A stretch of 64,000 nucleotides of DNA, from contig LNAC01000064.1 of NCBI GenBank assembly GCA_002007465.1, positions 4,138,448 to 4,202,447 on the forward strand, in the 5' to 3' direction. Positions within the stretch are counted from its first letter, which is position 1. Each line of letters begins with the position of its first letter. A model generated the notes under the pieces. The model saw only the letters and a program-made list of their open reading frames with translations, was not told where the DNA came from and made no database searches. This document shows positions 12,535 through 24,489 of this stretch, in pieces. The DNA comes from Ailurus styani (Eukaryota > Chordata > Mammalia > Carnivora > Ailuridae). The translations under genes were made by a program, and so were the position numbers.

Positions 12535-12844
12535 AAAAACAACAACAACAACAACACCTCTCTAAATACTTAGATAATCAAGAAAGAAAAAGTGAAGACT
12601 GTGCCTTATTCATAATGGGACTCCAGGGCCTACAACACAAGTTTTCACATGATAGGTGCCAAAATATTATTTTTAAAACAAATAAATGAGTCATTAATCA
12701 GATGGAAAAAAGCTAAGTATTAACAGATTCTTCTAGGAAACTGGCAATATTTTTTAAAGTTATAAATCATAATAAAGAATACAAAGTTATTATTGAGAAC
12801 TTGCTAATAGTTACCAACATGCTATTGACGGCTCCAACACTAAT

Positions 12845-13020
12845 TAAAAGATGTCTAGAACCAGTGACTTATCTCTCTAGATCCACCATATCACCTTCCC
12901 TACACCTTCATTTCCACATCCATAAAATAAAAAACTCGTTTATTGTGAGGTTCAACTAAATCCCTGTATGTAGTGGAATTAGTGAGGTACAAATGCTACA
13001 CAAGAGCATTATGATGCTGT
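12845..13020 (+). repeat. MIR remnant
   Basis: ACCAGTGACTTATCTCTC, CTTCATTTCCACATCCATAA, GTGAGGTTCAACTAAAT and GCTACACAAGAGCATTATGAT follow the MIR order. Confidence 0.6.
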
Positions 13021-13787
13021 TCTTAGAGATTATCTTCTGCCACTAAGTATCCACTATATGATCTTTTGGATACGGGGACCTCCAATGATTATTTTTTCTT
13101 AAATTTCAAATTAATATATTAAAAAGAAATTAAATCAAACACAGTTAAGAAATTTAGAGACAATGATAAAAAATCCGTAAGCTAAACTGAATGATTTCTA
13201 ACCAAAACACTTCCCTTTTAATTTATTAATAACTTAGAATTCTTTTGAATATACTCTTAAGTTTCAGTTCCCAAAAATAATGAAACACAGACGTATTTCA
13301 AAGATACTGTCATTAGAATAAAATGCTGTCACAAGATAATATTCTCCTGCTGTTGTACATAGACAAAACCAAATACTGGGGAATAGCTAGCATTATTCTT
13401 CTCATAGAAAAAGATATACGTCTTATAATAATATTCTCCAATATCCAAAAATCAAATTTAAAGTCAATAATCTAAGAATGAATTATAAATGCTCATTTGG
13501 GTACCACTAAACAAACTATTTTACTAAGTTTGAAACTTTTAACAAGAGACGAATCATATTTGCTTATACAACTTCACACCCAGCTGATCATAAAATTGCA
13601 TGTGGAAAATATCAAGTTTTCCAGCAGGAAAATCAAAGAAAACCTTCTGTTCTCATTGGACCAACACTCTGGTTGTTAACATGTGTTGCATGCTCTTCAT
13701 GCGCTTACTTAAAAAAAAAAATTCAAAGAGAAGACTGATATAAAGACAGATGTTATTTACCTATAGTAGTATTTTTCATGCCTTTTT

Positions 13788-13816
13788 AATCTCCCCCCCA
13801 CACACACACACACACT
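13788..13816. repeat. C run and CA repeat
   Basis: TCTCCCCCCCACACACACAC and on to 13816; short, likely variable. Confidence 0.85.
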
Positions 13817-14590
13817 CAAGAACTACAAAAGTAGGTATTTTTCGACTGGTCATTTACTTAAGCACATTATAAAATCAGAACCAAAACATAACAAAAAACA
13901 AAAATTGGGAGGAGTTAACATAAAAATTGCTCTTTCAAGGGAATTTATTAAAAACAGTAATGCATTAATATTCTAAAGAAGTAAATGTACTTATTAGCAA
14001 AATATAAAATCATTAGTAATGCAATGGCAGTATTTATAATTTCATAATTCAAAACTGTAGCTAAAATATTTCCAAGAGCTGAAATTAACCAAACTAAATC
14101 CCAAAACAGCACAAGTAGAGACTTAAAATTTTGTTAGTACTAAGAAAGAGACAAACAGAACATCTGATGAAAACATACTCAGAACCAATCATGTTATTTT
14201 ATTAAATTTAAGATTCTGGACTATTCCTCATATAAAGATTACTTAAAAGATACTTTTTTAAATGTGTTATTAAAAATCATTCAATCAAGACAAATTTACA
14301 GAAAAAGCAATGACATATTTGGGGGAAAACATTCATAATTAATAAAGTCAAGATTTACTTCTATTCACTATTTCTCAAATCCCCAAAAGAGCCATAAATA
14401 TAATATATATGGATTTATACAATGAAACTGTTCTTTCTGATATGAACAAACTGATAATTCATGCAAATGCAATTTAGGTCAAATTTTCACCTTGATACAA
14501 ATACAAAGCTATAAATTAATCAAATTAAAATACACAGAATAGTAAAATGTTTTTAAAAAGTTTTAATCTTCTTAAAGAGTTAGACTACTG

Positions 14591-14783
14591 GGGGCACCTG
14601 GGTGGCTCAGTGGGTTAAAGCCTCTGCCTTCGGCTCAGGTCATGATCTCAGGGTCCTGGGATCGAGTCCCGCATCAGGCTCCCTGCTCAGTAGGGAGCCT
14701 GCTTTCTCCTCTCTCTCTGCCTGCCTCTCTGCCTACTTGTGATCTCTATCTGTCAAATAAATAAATTAAATCTTTAAAAAAAA
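14591..14783 (+). mobile_element. Can-SINE, plus strand
   Basis: GGGGCACCTGGGTGGCTCAG, GTGGGTTAAAGCCTCTGCC, CT-rich middle, AAATAAATAAATTAAATCTT. AGACTACT lies on both sides as the likely target duplication core. Confidence 0.94.
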
Positions 14784-14855
14784 GAGACTACTATGCTTGT
14801 TGTCACTTAAAAGAGTCCTATCATATCTCACATGTTAAAATTACATCTTTTTCTA

Positions 14856-15038
14856 TTTTTTAAGATTTTTTTATCTGAGAGAGAAAAAGAGTGCATGAGC
14901 AGGGGGAGGGGCAGAGGAAGGGGCAAAGGGAGAAGTATACTCACCGCTGAGCAGGAAGCCCCACACTGGGGTTGACCCCAGGACCTTGGGATCATGACCT
15001 GAGCTGATGCTTAACCAACTGAGCCACCTAGCTACCCC
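14856..15038 (-). mobile_element. Can-SINE, minus strand
   Basis: TTTTTTAAGATTTTTTTATC, GGGGGAGGGGCAGAGG and CAACTGAGCCACCTAGCTACC. TCTTTTTCTATTT flanks on both sides form the target duplication. It lies only about 70 bp from the opposite-strand SINE at 14591, a near inverted pair. Confidence 0.92.
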
Positions 15039-15991
15039 TCTCTTTTTCTATTTGCATTATTCCCTTTAAACTATGCTTTTAAAAACCCTACCTAAGCAAA
15101 AGACACTCAATGAAATGAAATAACTGAACATGTATGTATGTGTAAAAACTTATTTTTAATAAGTCTGAACTACGAGTTTGTTCATATCAGAAAGAGTAGT
15201 TTCAATGTATAAATCCATATATATTATATTTGTGGCTCTTTTGGGGAGTTAAGAAATAGAGAATAAAAATGAATCTAGACTTTATTAGTTATGAATGTCT
15301 CCATTTATGAATGTATGAAATCTATGTACAAAATCTTTTATTATGCAACTGAAAATGCTATGAGCCTCAGTGTCTGGCAGCAGTGTGCTAGAGAAATCCC
15401 AGAAGCCCTAGTGAAAATAATCAGTTGTCTGATGGGTTTGGGTGAAGAATGGAACAACAAAGCAAGGAACCGTGGGTTTCCCAGCTAACAAGCTAATCTG
15501 TCATCCCCTGAATCAAGATAGGCATTACCCCTTATTATGAGCCAACTGCCCTCCCCAAAAATTTGACGCATTCTAGGGAGAGAGAAAGGAACTGATTGCA
15601 AAGAGATAAGAAAGAAATTTGGTGGCTACCTGACTCTATATATCTGTACTCATAAAACCACTAAACTTTGCTATATTTAAATTATACTCTAGTTTTAAAA
15701 TGAGAACTAAGTTAATGAAAACAGGGGTATAATTCATATAGTAATCCATTATAGAGAACTTTATAAACCAACTCTCCACGACTCTAAAGTACTATGAAAG
15801 CCTGCTATAGTTATATAGTATTTTCAGGTGTATCCAGACCTCTAAATGTTTTCCAATTTTTTTCTTTATTCACAGGGATTCTATACAAATAAGAATATTT
15901 TGAGAAGTATGAAAAATTAAGTATTCACCTTCAGATATTATTCCTCCCCCCAAAAGTTAAGAACATGATGACACTAAACAACTAATATCTA

Positions 15992-16175
15992 GGGGCACCT
16001 GAGTGGCTCAGTTGGTTAAGTATTTGCCTTCAGCTCAGCTAATGATCCCAGGATTCTGGGTTCAAGCCCCATGTCTGGTCCCTGCTTAATGGGAAGCCTG
16101 TTTCCCCCTCTCCATTTGCCCCTTTCCCCTGCTCATGCTCTCTAAGAAATAAATAAAATCTTTAAAAAAAAAAAC
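15992..16175 (+). mobile_element. Can-SINE, plus strand
   Basis: GGGGCACCTGAGTGGCTCAG, GTTGGTTAAG, CT-rich middle, AAATAAATAAAATCTTT and A tail. Confidence 0.93.
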
Positions 16176-16384
16176 AAAAACACAGTTTGAAGAAGGGGCT
16201 AATGACACAAAAGGATATTCTCAGAACATCCCAAGTCACGGTCACGGCAGACTATAACACACTTTGAAAACCCCTTAATCAGCTCTGGAATTTAAACATC
16301 TCTGAGAGGATGGATAGTTATTTGCAAGACTGAATATATTTTACTCAGTTAAGGAAAGCCACATACAGATGTAGAAAATAAAAA

Positions 16385-16715
16385 ACAAGTTAGCTACTGA
16401 TACATGCTATGTCAAAGATGAACCTCAAAAACATTATCTAAGTGAAAGAAGCCAGATACAGGATACCACATACTGCATGATTCCGTTCATATGCCATAAA
16501 AGATAATTTATGAAAAAAGTGGTTACCTGGGGCCAGAGATGGAAATAACTATAAATGGGCATGAGGGATTTTACTGGGAGGGTGAAAACGTTCTAAAACT
16601 GATTTACGGTAAGAGTTGCATAACTCAGTGAAGGTGCTAAAAATCACTGAATTACATACCTGAAATGGGTAAATTTTATGCTATATGAAGTACATCTCAA
16701 TAAAGCTATTTATTA
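16385..16715 (+). mobile_element. Old L1 3' end
   Basis: GATGAACCTCAAAAACATTA, GTGAAAGAAGCCAGATACAG, TGATTCCGTTCATATG and ATCTCAATAAAGCTATTT match an old L1 3' end. Confidence 0.75.
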
Positions 16716-16814
16716 AAAAAATACAAGTTATCAAAGCTATTCCTATGGAAAGATGCCTTAGGAAAAAAACTTAATGCCAATTTGCCACATACTCCCTCAT
16801 CAATGGTAGTAGGG

Positions 16815-17010
16815 ACTTCTAATTTTGGGTCTTGACTCAGATCTAAAAGTGAATTCCAACTTCACTATTTACTGTATGTATAAACATTAGTAAGACAAGA
16901 TATACGTAAAATGGATAAAATAGTATCTCATAATGTTGTTATGAAGATTAAATGAGATAATGCATATAAGACTCTTAGCACTATTCCTGACACATATATA
17001 CTATTATTAT
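16815..17010 (+). repeat. MIR remnant
   Basis: TTCACTATTTACTGTATG, AAATGGATAAAATAGTATCT, GTTGTTATGAAGATTAAATG and CTTAGCACTATTCCTGAC follow the full MIR order. Confidence 0.8.
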
Positions 17011-17383
17011 TAATTTGGTATTAAAACTTCCCCCATCAATTTTTCATATACTACTTGCTTACATAGGTTGAAAAACAATTCTGTTCATGAGTTCTTAATA
17101 TATAAATTACATGCAAGTTAGATATAACTATATCCCAGTGAATATAAAAAGTAATCATCAGAATGAGATTTGATTACAAAGTAATGATACATTTTGAGTG
17201 CTGACCCCAAAATCAATCTCAGCAATTTACAACCAAAGAGAAGCTATCTTTTCATGACTATATATATTAAAAACTACAACAAAAAACTTTTAATTACAAA
17301 GAGCTACATATTTGAGTTTTATTCATACTATACATTATAATGGATATTAAGAGTATAAAGCAAGTATACAAATTTAAAATATG

Positions 17384-17583
17384 TGGCGCCTGGGTGGCTC
17401 AGTGGGTTAAAGCCTCTGCCTTTGGCTCAGGTCATGATCTCAGCATCCTGGGATCGAGGCCCGCATCGGGCTCTCTGCTCAGCTGGGAGCCTGCTTCCTC
17501 CTCTCTCTCTACCTGCCTCTCTGCCTACTTGTGATCTCTCTCTCTCTCTCTCTCTCTCTCTGTCAAATAAATTTTAAAAAAAA
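17384..17583 (+). mobile_element. Can-SINE, plus strand
   Basis: TGGCGCCTGGGTGGCTCAG head with GTGGGTTAAAGCCTCTGCC, middle ending in a pure (TC)n run at 17537-17562, then TGTCAAATAAATT and A tail. Long open frames here are the SINE itself. Confidence 0.94.
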
Positions 17584-17944
17584 TTTTTTTACAAAAAGAA
17601 ATATGTGTATTTACAAATTGATTTCAAAGGCTCTAATATATGTTAACATCCGTAAATACCGGAGATTGTAATATATGTGAAGATAACTACTGAAAAAAAA
17701 ATCAAATTTTTGGAAAAGCTGAAGCCCAGAATTACCAAGTGCACTCTACGAAATCATTAAATAACTGCAAAAATGTTTGCAAAAAGCTGGAAAATAAAAC
17801 AATGACATATTTAATGAATTTTCAGTTCTCTGTTAAAACCTGTATTTCACCTATTTCTGGCTGTTCCACCACTAAATGGTTTTCAGTTCAAATAGGAATC
17901 ACTAACAAAATTAAATAAGACAACATAGACTAATTCAAAAGTAT

Positions 17945-18022
17945 GCAATCAAAAACTATGTATATGCCTGAAACTAATATGACACTGTATGTTAATTACA
18001 CTGGAATTAAGATTAAAAAAAA
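17945..18022 (+). mobile_element. L1 extreme 3' end
   Basis: TATGCCTGAAACTAATATGA, ACTGTATGTTAATTACACTGG and an A tail: the last about 80 bp of an L1. Confidence 0.75.
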
Positions 18023-18144
18023 ACCTATGTAAAAATCTCCTTCCAAGGATGCAGACAGCAAAAAGGACAATTTTATATAATTAGATTGTAAAAGACAATC
18101 TACACTGCCTCTTAAACCAATTTTTCCCCATTTAAAAATTTCCT

Positions 18145-18265
18145 TAATCAACCCCATAAGGGCAGGTATCTCGCCATTTTTCTTCTCTATTCAGGGCCAT
18201 GCAGAATGTCTGGCACACAGTGGACATTCATCACATATTCTGAAACATACCTGAATGAATGAACA
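18145..18265 (+). repeat. L2 3' end remnant
   Basis: CCCATAAGGGCAGGTATCTC, ATGTCTGGCACACAGTGG and ACCTGAATGAATGAAC fit an L2 3' end. Confidence 0.7.
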
Positions 18266-19716
18266 AAGAACATTATCAAGTGTGCAAAAAGGCAGACAAA
18301 CAGTGGGAAAACTCACTAGACTTTAAAAAACAAAAACTGAAACTGACTGGGGAACATGTTCACAAAATTGAAGAAAATATGTACCCTATTATGGTCATGT
18401 TTTATGGTTGTCTGTTTTAATCATCCAGATAAGGATACAAAAGAAGCATTAATCATGAAAAAAATCAGTAGAGGACAAAAACAAAGTATGAGAAAAAAAA
18501 AAAGAAAGGTTCTAAGAAATATGCAAGGAAATGCTTAATAATGCAAAGATGGTTATGTTAACAAGATCATACAAGCATATCCCAAGTCATACAACACAGA
18601 ATTCTGTAAGATAGAAGACTAAGTTGTATCATGCACAGAGCCATCTGGCATGTGGTCCACATTGCTGTATGCCTGACCTGAGATTACAGCTCAAATAAAA
18701 CTATTACACCTTAGTAGATAGTACTAGAAAGACCCAGCCACTTGCTTTCACAAGTTTGATGGAAACTGAGCTAATTTGCTGCAAAGGGAGTTATTCCAAT
18801 ACAAAAGCTGAGGGGAAGGGTGGCGGGGAGTACTATTTCAACAAGCTATCCAAATCAAAAGAGAAAGCTGGTAGGAGAACAGTTTGTACTATGTACTTCC
18901 CAAATCAAATTTACTATATGATATAAAGGAGAAATTTATCAGGATAGTATATTTCCATTGTGCTCATGCTTATCCATCTCTAAATGTCCAGAAATTCACG
19001 TTTGGATGTGAAATGGATACAAGAATTGAGCCAAAGACAAATGAAGATTGCTGCAATTCTCATTCTCAACTGCCTTAAGCCTCTTTAAAAGAACTATATA
19101 ATTTTAAGAACTATAGAGCCATCGTACAGAAACACAATTTCAGAGGTCATTCACACATTTTGATGAGTTTGAATCTTACTTTGATGAATGAATTAAACCC
19201 TGATTCATCTGCATTAAAAGGAGAAACCTGCACCAGCAATGTATGTCCCTTTCAAGAGGATCTGACAGGGCTAAAAAGCAACCAATGCTCATTTTATATA
19301 TATCTCAGTCTACCCTGAAATGTCTAACTATGTGACCATACACAGAACAGTGTTTTATCTGCTTGGAATTGTTAAAATATATTCTCTTTCACCAGACTGT
19401 TAAAATCAATGTTAACATCTATCATTAGAGAAATAATCTCATAATCAGAACATTAAGTGCTTTGGCTGATTTACCACTTAGTAATACCTCAAAGAGCTAT
19501 ATTTCAGTATTCTCTTAGATTTCAAACAATAACAATGAGCACTAGGCCTATGATAATATCTTTTTAATGAATAATACTCACAAAAATTTTGGATTCCCTT
19601 AATATAACCACTAAAAAACAAAACAACCTCCTGTTTTCCAATACTTAACAAGCACTACTGCTAACAAAAAGTTGATAAAGCTACTTTGCATATGAATTTG
19701 AAAATAGGACAAACAT

Positions 19717-19774
19717 ATGTACATATATATATATACACACACAACATATACATACACACACATACATATATATG
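19717..19774. repeat. TA/CA simple repeat
   Basis: Mixed (TA)n, (CA)n and ACATA units around 19717-19774, largely alternating purine-pyrimidine. Confidence 0.8.
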
Positions 19775-20415
19775 TCAGTCCAGATGTACGGGAACCATGA
19801 GGTGTTTACAAATTCACTTTAAAATAGGGATGAAAATCCCAATCTTCCTACTGGTTCTGAAACTTACATCCTCCTATAGCCTATCCTGAATAAAATAACC
19901 AGATGAAAACTCATTTGATTTCATCCTAAATCTTCATTTACTTTAATTTTCATTCTATTCAGTATTATTAAACTTGTCTATAACATATAGACTGTAAAGC
20001 ACTGTAAGTTTTTAAGAAATTAAGTTAAATATCTTTAAACATGTTTTTTAAGAGAAATTAAGAAAAGATCTCCCTTTACTGTAAAAAGTTAAATAATCCT
20101 TCTGCAGAAAAAAAAATCTAAGTTAGCTATCCCTGTAAATGTTAAGAGCAAAAACTACTGTGAAGATAAACTTGTAAACAACCCCAAGAATCCTAACAAA
20201 TTTATTTTTCCCCTCCTTCCCAAAGTACAGCTATTCCAAATACGCACTTGATAACTTTTTACAAGTAAAAAGTTATACCAATTTTTAAGAAAAACTATGT
20301 CAAATGTAAATAATAACTTTTTAAAACAAAAAGCAAAAGATTTATAAAAGACGTAAACTAAGCTTCTGGCTTGGGAGTTAGATTAAGATAGACTCAACAT
20401 TAAAAAGCAATGTTT

Positions 20416-20606
20416 CGGGCGCCTGGGTGGCTCAGTGGGTTAATGCCTCTGCTTTCGGCTCAGGTCGTGATCTCAGGGTCCTGGGATCGAGGCCCGCATC
20501 GGGCTCCCTGCTCGGCGGGGAGCCTGCTTCCCCCCGCCTCTCTCTCTGCCTGCCTCTCCGCCTCCTTGTGATCTCTCTCCCTCTGTGAAATAAATAAATA
20601 AAATCT

Positions 20607-20636
<30 letters not shown>
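20416..20636 (+). mobile_element. Young Can-SINE with perfect 15-bp target duplication
   Basis: CGGGCGCCTGGGTGGCTCAG head, CpG-rich middle (CTCGGCGGGGAGCC), AAATAAATAAATAAAATCTT and an AAAT-repeat tail. TAAAAAGCAATGTTT flanks at 20401-20415 and 20637-20651 are identical. Retained CpGs suggest youth. Confidence 0.96.
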
Positions 20637-20637
<1 letters not shown>

Positions 20638-20651
20638 AAAAAGCAATGTTT

Positions 20652-21660
20652 TCGCATAGAATTAAAGAAAAAATTGCAAATCATATAATAAAAATTTAGT
20701 ATGCCAAATTCATAAGGAACACTTACAACTCAACCACAAAAACAATCCAATTTAAATAGGAGAAAAGAACTTGAATATATATTCCCCCAAAGAAGATACA
20801 CAGATTATCAATAAGCAATTGAAAAGATGCTTAACATCACTAATTGTTAGAGAAATGGAAATCAAAACTACATGAAATACCACTTCATATTCTTTAGAAT
20901 GACTATCAAAAAACCTAAAATAGCAGGTGTTGACAAAGATAGGAGAAATTGGAACCCTTGTGCACTGTTAGTAAGAATGTAAAATGGTACAGCTACGGTG
21001 GAAAACAGAGTGGCAGTTTCTCATAAAATTTAACCCAGAATTACCATATGATCCAGCAATTCTGCCTCTAGGTATACACCCAAAAGGCCTGAAAACAGGT
21101 ATTCAAACAAATATTTGAATACCCATGTTCAAAGCACCATTTTCAGTAGCTACAAGGTGGAAACAAGCCAAATGTTCACTGATGGTTGAATGAAGAAACA
21201 AAGCATATACATACAATGGAATTTTTCAATCTTAAAATTGAATGAATTTAGAAGAAAGGAAGGGAGAGAGGGAGGGAAAGAGGGGAGGGAAGGAAAGAGT
21301 AAGTGAGGGAGGGAAGAAAAACTTCTGTCCTACGCTATAGCATGGATGAATCTTGAAAACTTTATGCTAAGTGAAAGAAGTTAGACACAAAAGGACAAAT
21401 ATTGAATGATTTAACGTACGTGAGGTACCCAGATTAGTCAAATTTATACAAAGTAGAACAGTAGTTACCAGGAGCTCAAAGTAATGAGTATTGGAAGTTA
21501 GTGTTTAATGGGTACAGAATATAAAAGTTATGGAGATGAACAGGGGTGATAGTAGCACAACAATCTGAAGATACTTAATGCTACTGAATTATACACTTAA
21601 AAATGGTTAAAGTGGTAAATTTTATGTTTGGCATCTTTTACCATGAAAAAATTAAATAGT
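20652..21660 (+). mobile_element. L1 3' end, plus strand
   Basis: GAACACTTACAACTCAACCAC, abridged here, then AGAAATGGAAATCAAAACTA, CCATATGATCCAGCAATTCTG and GGTAAATTTTATG follow an L1 3' end. A purine-rich GGGA/GGAA run lies inside at 21255-21316. Confidence 0.85.
21255..21316 (+). repeat. Purine-only GGGA/GGAA tract
   Basis: About 60 bp of almost pure A/G on the plus strand (GAAGGAAGGGAGAGAGGGAG and similar), one T breaking it; potentially triplex-forming and length-variable. Confidence 0.85.
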
Positions 21661-21667
21661 AGTAACA

Positions 21668-21790
21668 ATTTTTTTTTAATTTTTTATTCTTTGCCCCAGG
21701 GGTACAGGTCTGTGAATCATCAGGCTTACATCTTTCACAGCATTCACCAAAGCACAAACCCTCCCCAATTTCCATGTTTAAGCAGTGTGG
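21668..21790 (-). mobile_element. Carnivore L1 piece, reverse orientation
   Basis: TTTTTTTTAATTTTTTATTC, then GTACAGGTCTGTGAATCATC, CTTTCACAGCATTCACC and AAACCCTCCCCAATTTCCAT are the antisense of a tract I know from carnivore L1 ends. Confidence 0.6.
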
Positions 21791-21874
21791 TAGAGTTGAA
21801 GGAGACCTGAACCAAGAAAATGAAGATTAAAAAAGAAAAAGAAAAAGAAAAACTATGATCAAATTAAGGCATTG

Positions 21875-21985
21875 ATATTAACTGTGTGCTCTTAGGTTAA
21901 GTAATTTGAACTCTCTGGGACTCAGTTTTTTCATCTTTGAAATGAAAAGATTGTAAGAGATGATTAAAGTGTTTCTTTTCTGTTC
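21875..21985 (+). repeat. MIR remnant
   Basis: CTGTGTGCTCTTAGGTTAAG, CTGGGACTCAGTTTTTTCAT and TTTGAAATGAAAAG match the MIR core. Confidence 0.65.
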
Positions 21986-22680
21986 AAAACATTCCATGAA
22001 AGCACATTCTAGATGTAAGAACCAAAGCTGACAATAAGGCTGCTGCCACTCAAATGGAGATAAGAGAATTAGTATCCCAGTTAAGTCTTACCAGTTTTAA
22101 GACAGTCTGTTAAAGAAAATGTTTATCACAAAAGCAGACAGATGAAAATAATCATTGCTCTGAAAAGAGGAAATTAAAAAGCTCTACCTCTGGGGGCATT
22201 AAAAACACTCAACTCTATGTTCTCAAACTATGGCATTATAAAGGACAAGACAGTTGAGCAAACCTCCTTTTGACCCTGTGAAATGGGTTACTTATTCTCT
22301 ACATTTGCTGATAAATAAATATTGGCATTTTTTTAGACTTGAAGGGCCTAGCTTCCATTATAGTTATTCTAGTGTTATTCTGAGCTAGCACAGGAAAACT
22401 GCTGCTTCAGTTTCCATTTCAGGGAGGCAAAAGGATCAGGATCTGCTCACTTCTCCTTTAGACACCATGTCAATTACCATGAGCCCACTACCACCACCAA
22501 ATCCTGTATTTCCTAATTAACACTGAACTCAAACATGGGTTCCACTGAAACATCTTCCTCAAACAAATAAACTCCTCAATAACTTCATTAATCACAACCA
22601 ACCCATCTGTTCTGTGCTAAATAACGAATGGAAACTTAAGAGAATGGAATCTCTTAGAGAATGGAATAACGAATGAAATC

Positions 22681-22712
22681 TTATTTACAAGATTGCTCAA
22701 TCTTGTAAATAA
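22681..22712. repeat. Perfect inverted repeat, 15-bp arms, 2-bp spacer
   Basis: TTATTTACAAGATTG at 22681-22695 and CAATCTTGTAAATAA at 22698-22712 are exact reverse complements with only CT between. The sequence around it is also repetitive: AGAGAATGGAAT twice upstream, and ATCTTGTAAATAAATG again at 22731-22747. Confidence 0.9.
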
Positions 22713-23234
22713 ATGTAAATAAATAAATAAATCTTGTAAATAAATGTGTTTTCCAACATTCTTATGACTATAAAAATGACTCAAGATATATATAAGCAAT
22801 AATTAGAAAAAAGAAGAAACATGATAGATTTTAACTCAGTAAAAGAAAGAACTCTAGAGCTGCCCAACAATGAATCTGGTTACCTCACAAAGGAGCTAAG
22901 ACCCTCTGAATAAAATGTTCAACCCATGATAGACAAGTATAAATCAAAGCTGTGTCACAGACTCAGAAACTAGGATCATGCCTAAGATTCCACCTAACCC
23001 TGTTAACTACAATTCTATGAGATTATCAAAATAATATCTATATACTGTTACCTATATACTAGGAGATACTGGGAGAGTTCAGATCTATTAGCTATACTAT
23101 CTCACTACCCTCTCAATACATGGAAATCCATTTTTACTGCAAGGCAAAAATCTCGCTGAGCCTTTGTAGATGATTAACAAAAGATAATATACGTTTTCAG
23201 TCCTTCAGGTAAGAAGGGGATCAAAGACTTTAAA

Positions 23235-23400
23235 ATCAGATAACCTTCCATGAGAACCCTTGCCCAGCAACTGTGTGACTCTGGACAATTTATGTAACCT
23301 CCCTGAATTTTAGTTTTATAAAAGAGTATCATCCTAGCTCACAGGATTGTTATGAAATCTTTGTTAAACTAAATACCTAATACTGCATTAAAAAGTATTT
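23235..23400 (+). repeat. MIR remnant
   Basis: CAACTGTGTGACTCTGGACA, AACCTCCCTGAATTTTAG and CTCACAGGATTGTTATGAA follow the MIR consensus order. Confidence 0.7.
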
Positions 23401-23999
23401 TCTTTCAAATCCTACACATTGTTTAACTACCTGCTTACAAGTTACTGTCTCCATGTTCTCCAGGACTTTCTAACCCAAAGTAATTATTCTCTGAACTTCC
23501 CAAGTATGTTGCATTGTCTCTCTATAAACGAGATCACATTTTTGAATCCTCAATTATAGGAGACAGTGAATTTGAGACTATAGTATAATTGCAGTATTAC
23601 AAGCCTGATGAAGAAGAAATTTGGTTAATGAGTATTTGATTACCTGGTTTAACTTTTAAGTGTTCAGAATAAACTCAGACATCCTTAATCATATAAAAGT
23701 CTAGGCCCAAAAGTAGCCTTTTGAATTGCTCTCTCATGGTTTCCACTCACAGATCCAAGAGAGCAACCCTGACTTTGTTGAGGCAGTATTATCCCCCTAG
23801 AAGTCTCCACACCCCAAAACCAACCTCCGTACACCTAGATACATACCCAATTCAACCAGTAAAACCTAATTCTACTGCCACTTCTATGAAGCCAACCATG
23901 ATGTCCCAGGGAAATTTTCTACTTTCTTTAAACTAACAGGACATTTTTCTTAAGCCTCAATTTTGCCATTTAAAGACAACCGTTTCCTTATGTGTCTAG

Positions 24000-24145
24000 T
24001 GTCCTCTCTCACTAGACTGTAAGTTGTCACGCTCAGTGGATATTTCTTACCCTCACTGCATTCTACTGTATTCTTTTCCCAATCCCAACATGTAGCACAA
24101 TGTCTATCAAAATACAGAAAATCAAAAAAATATTTATGAATGACA
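24000..24145 (+). repeat. L2 3' end remnant
   Basis: CTCACTAGACTGTAAG, then CACTGCATTCTACTGTATTC, CATGTAGCACAATG and AAATATTTATGAATGA match the usual order of an L2 3' end. Confidence 0.6.
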
Positions 24146-24259
24146 TCTTATGTCCTCTAATATAACTGAAGCTTCTTAAGGAAAAGGGAAAATGGAACAG
24201 GAATAAAACATAAACACATTCTTTAGGTACTTATTTTTCAATTAAAATTGCAGATCAAG

Positions 24260-24480
24260 GGGCCCCTTGATCTAAGTCAGTTCTAAGTGTCTGCCTTCAG
24301 CTCAAGTCATGATCCCAGTGTCCTGAGAGGGAGCCCCACATCAGGCTCCCTGCTCAGCAGGGAGCCTGCTTCTCCCTCTCCCTGCTCAGCAGGGAGCCTG
24401 CTTCTCCCTCTCCCTCTTCTACTCCCCTGCTTGTGAGAGCACTCTCTCAAGTAAATAAATAAAATCTTTTAAAAAATAAT
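24260..24480 (+). mobile_element. Can-SINE with a 32-bp internal tandem duplication
   Basis: Diverged head (GATCTAAGTCAGTTCTAAG), normal middle, AAATAAATAAAATCTTTT tail. The unit starting TCCCTGCTCAGCAGGGAGCC is present twice head to tail (24347-24378, 24379-24410). Confidence 0.88.
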
Positions 24481-24489
24481 AATAAAATA

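Noticed and set aside
17340..17577. Two overlapping 64-codon frames (GWLSGLKPLPLAQ and [15 protein letters not shown] types)
   Set aside because: They are translations of a Can-SINE; the same peptides recur at 29932-30117, 38354-38569 and 61911-62129.
20416..20500. tRNA-like A/B-box sequence suggesting a tRNA gene
   Set aside because: It is the tRNA-derived head of a Can-SINE, followed by a CT-rich middle and A tail. All similar hits in the window are SINE heads.
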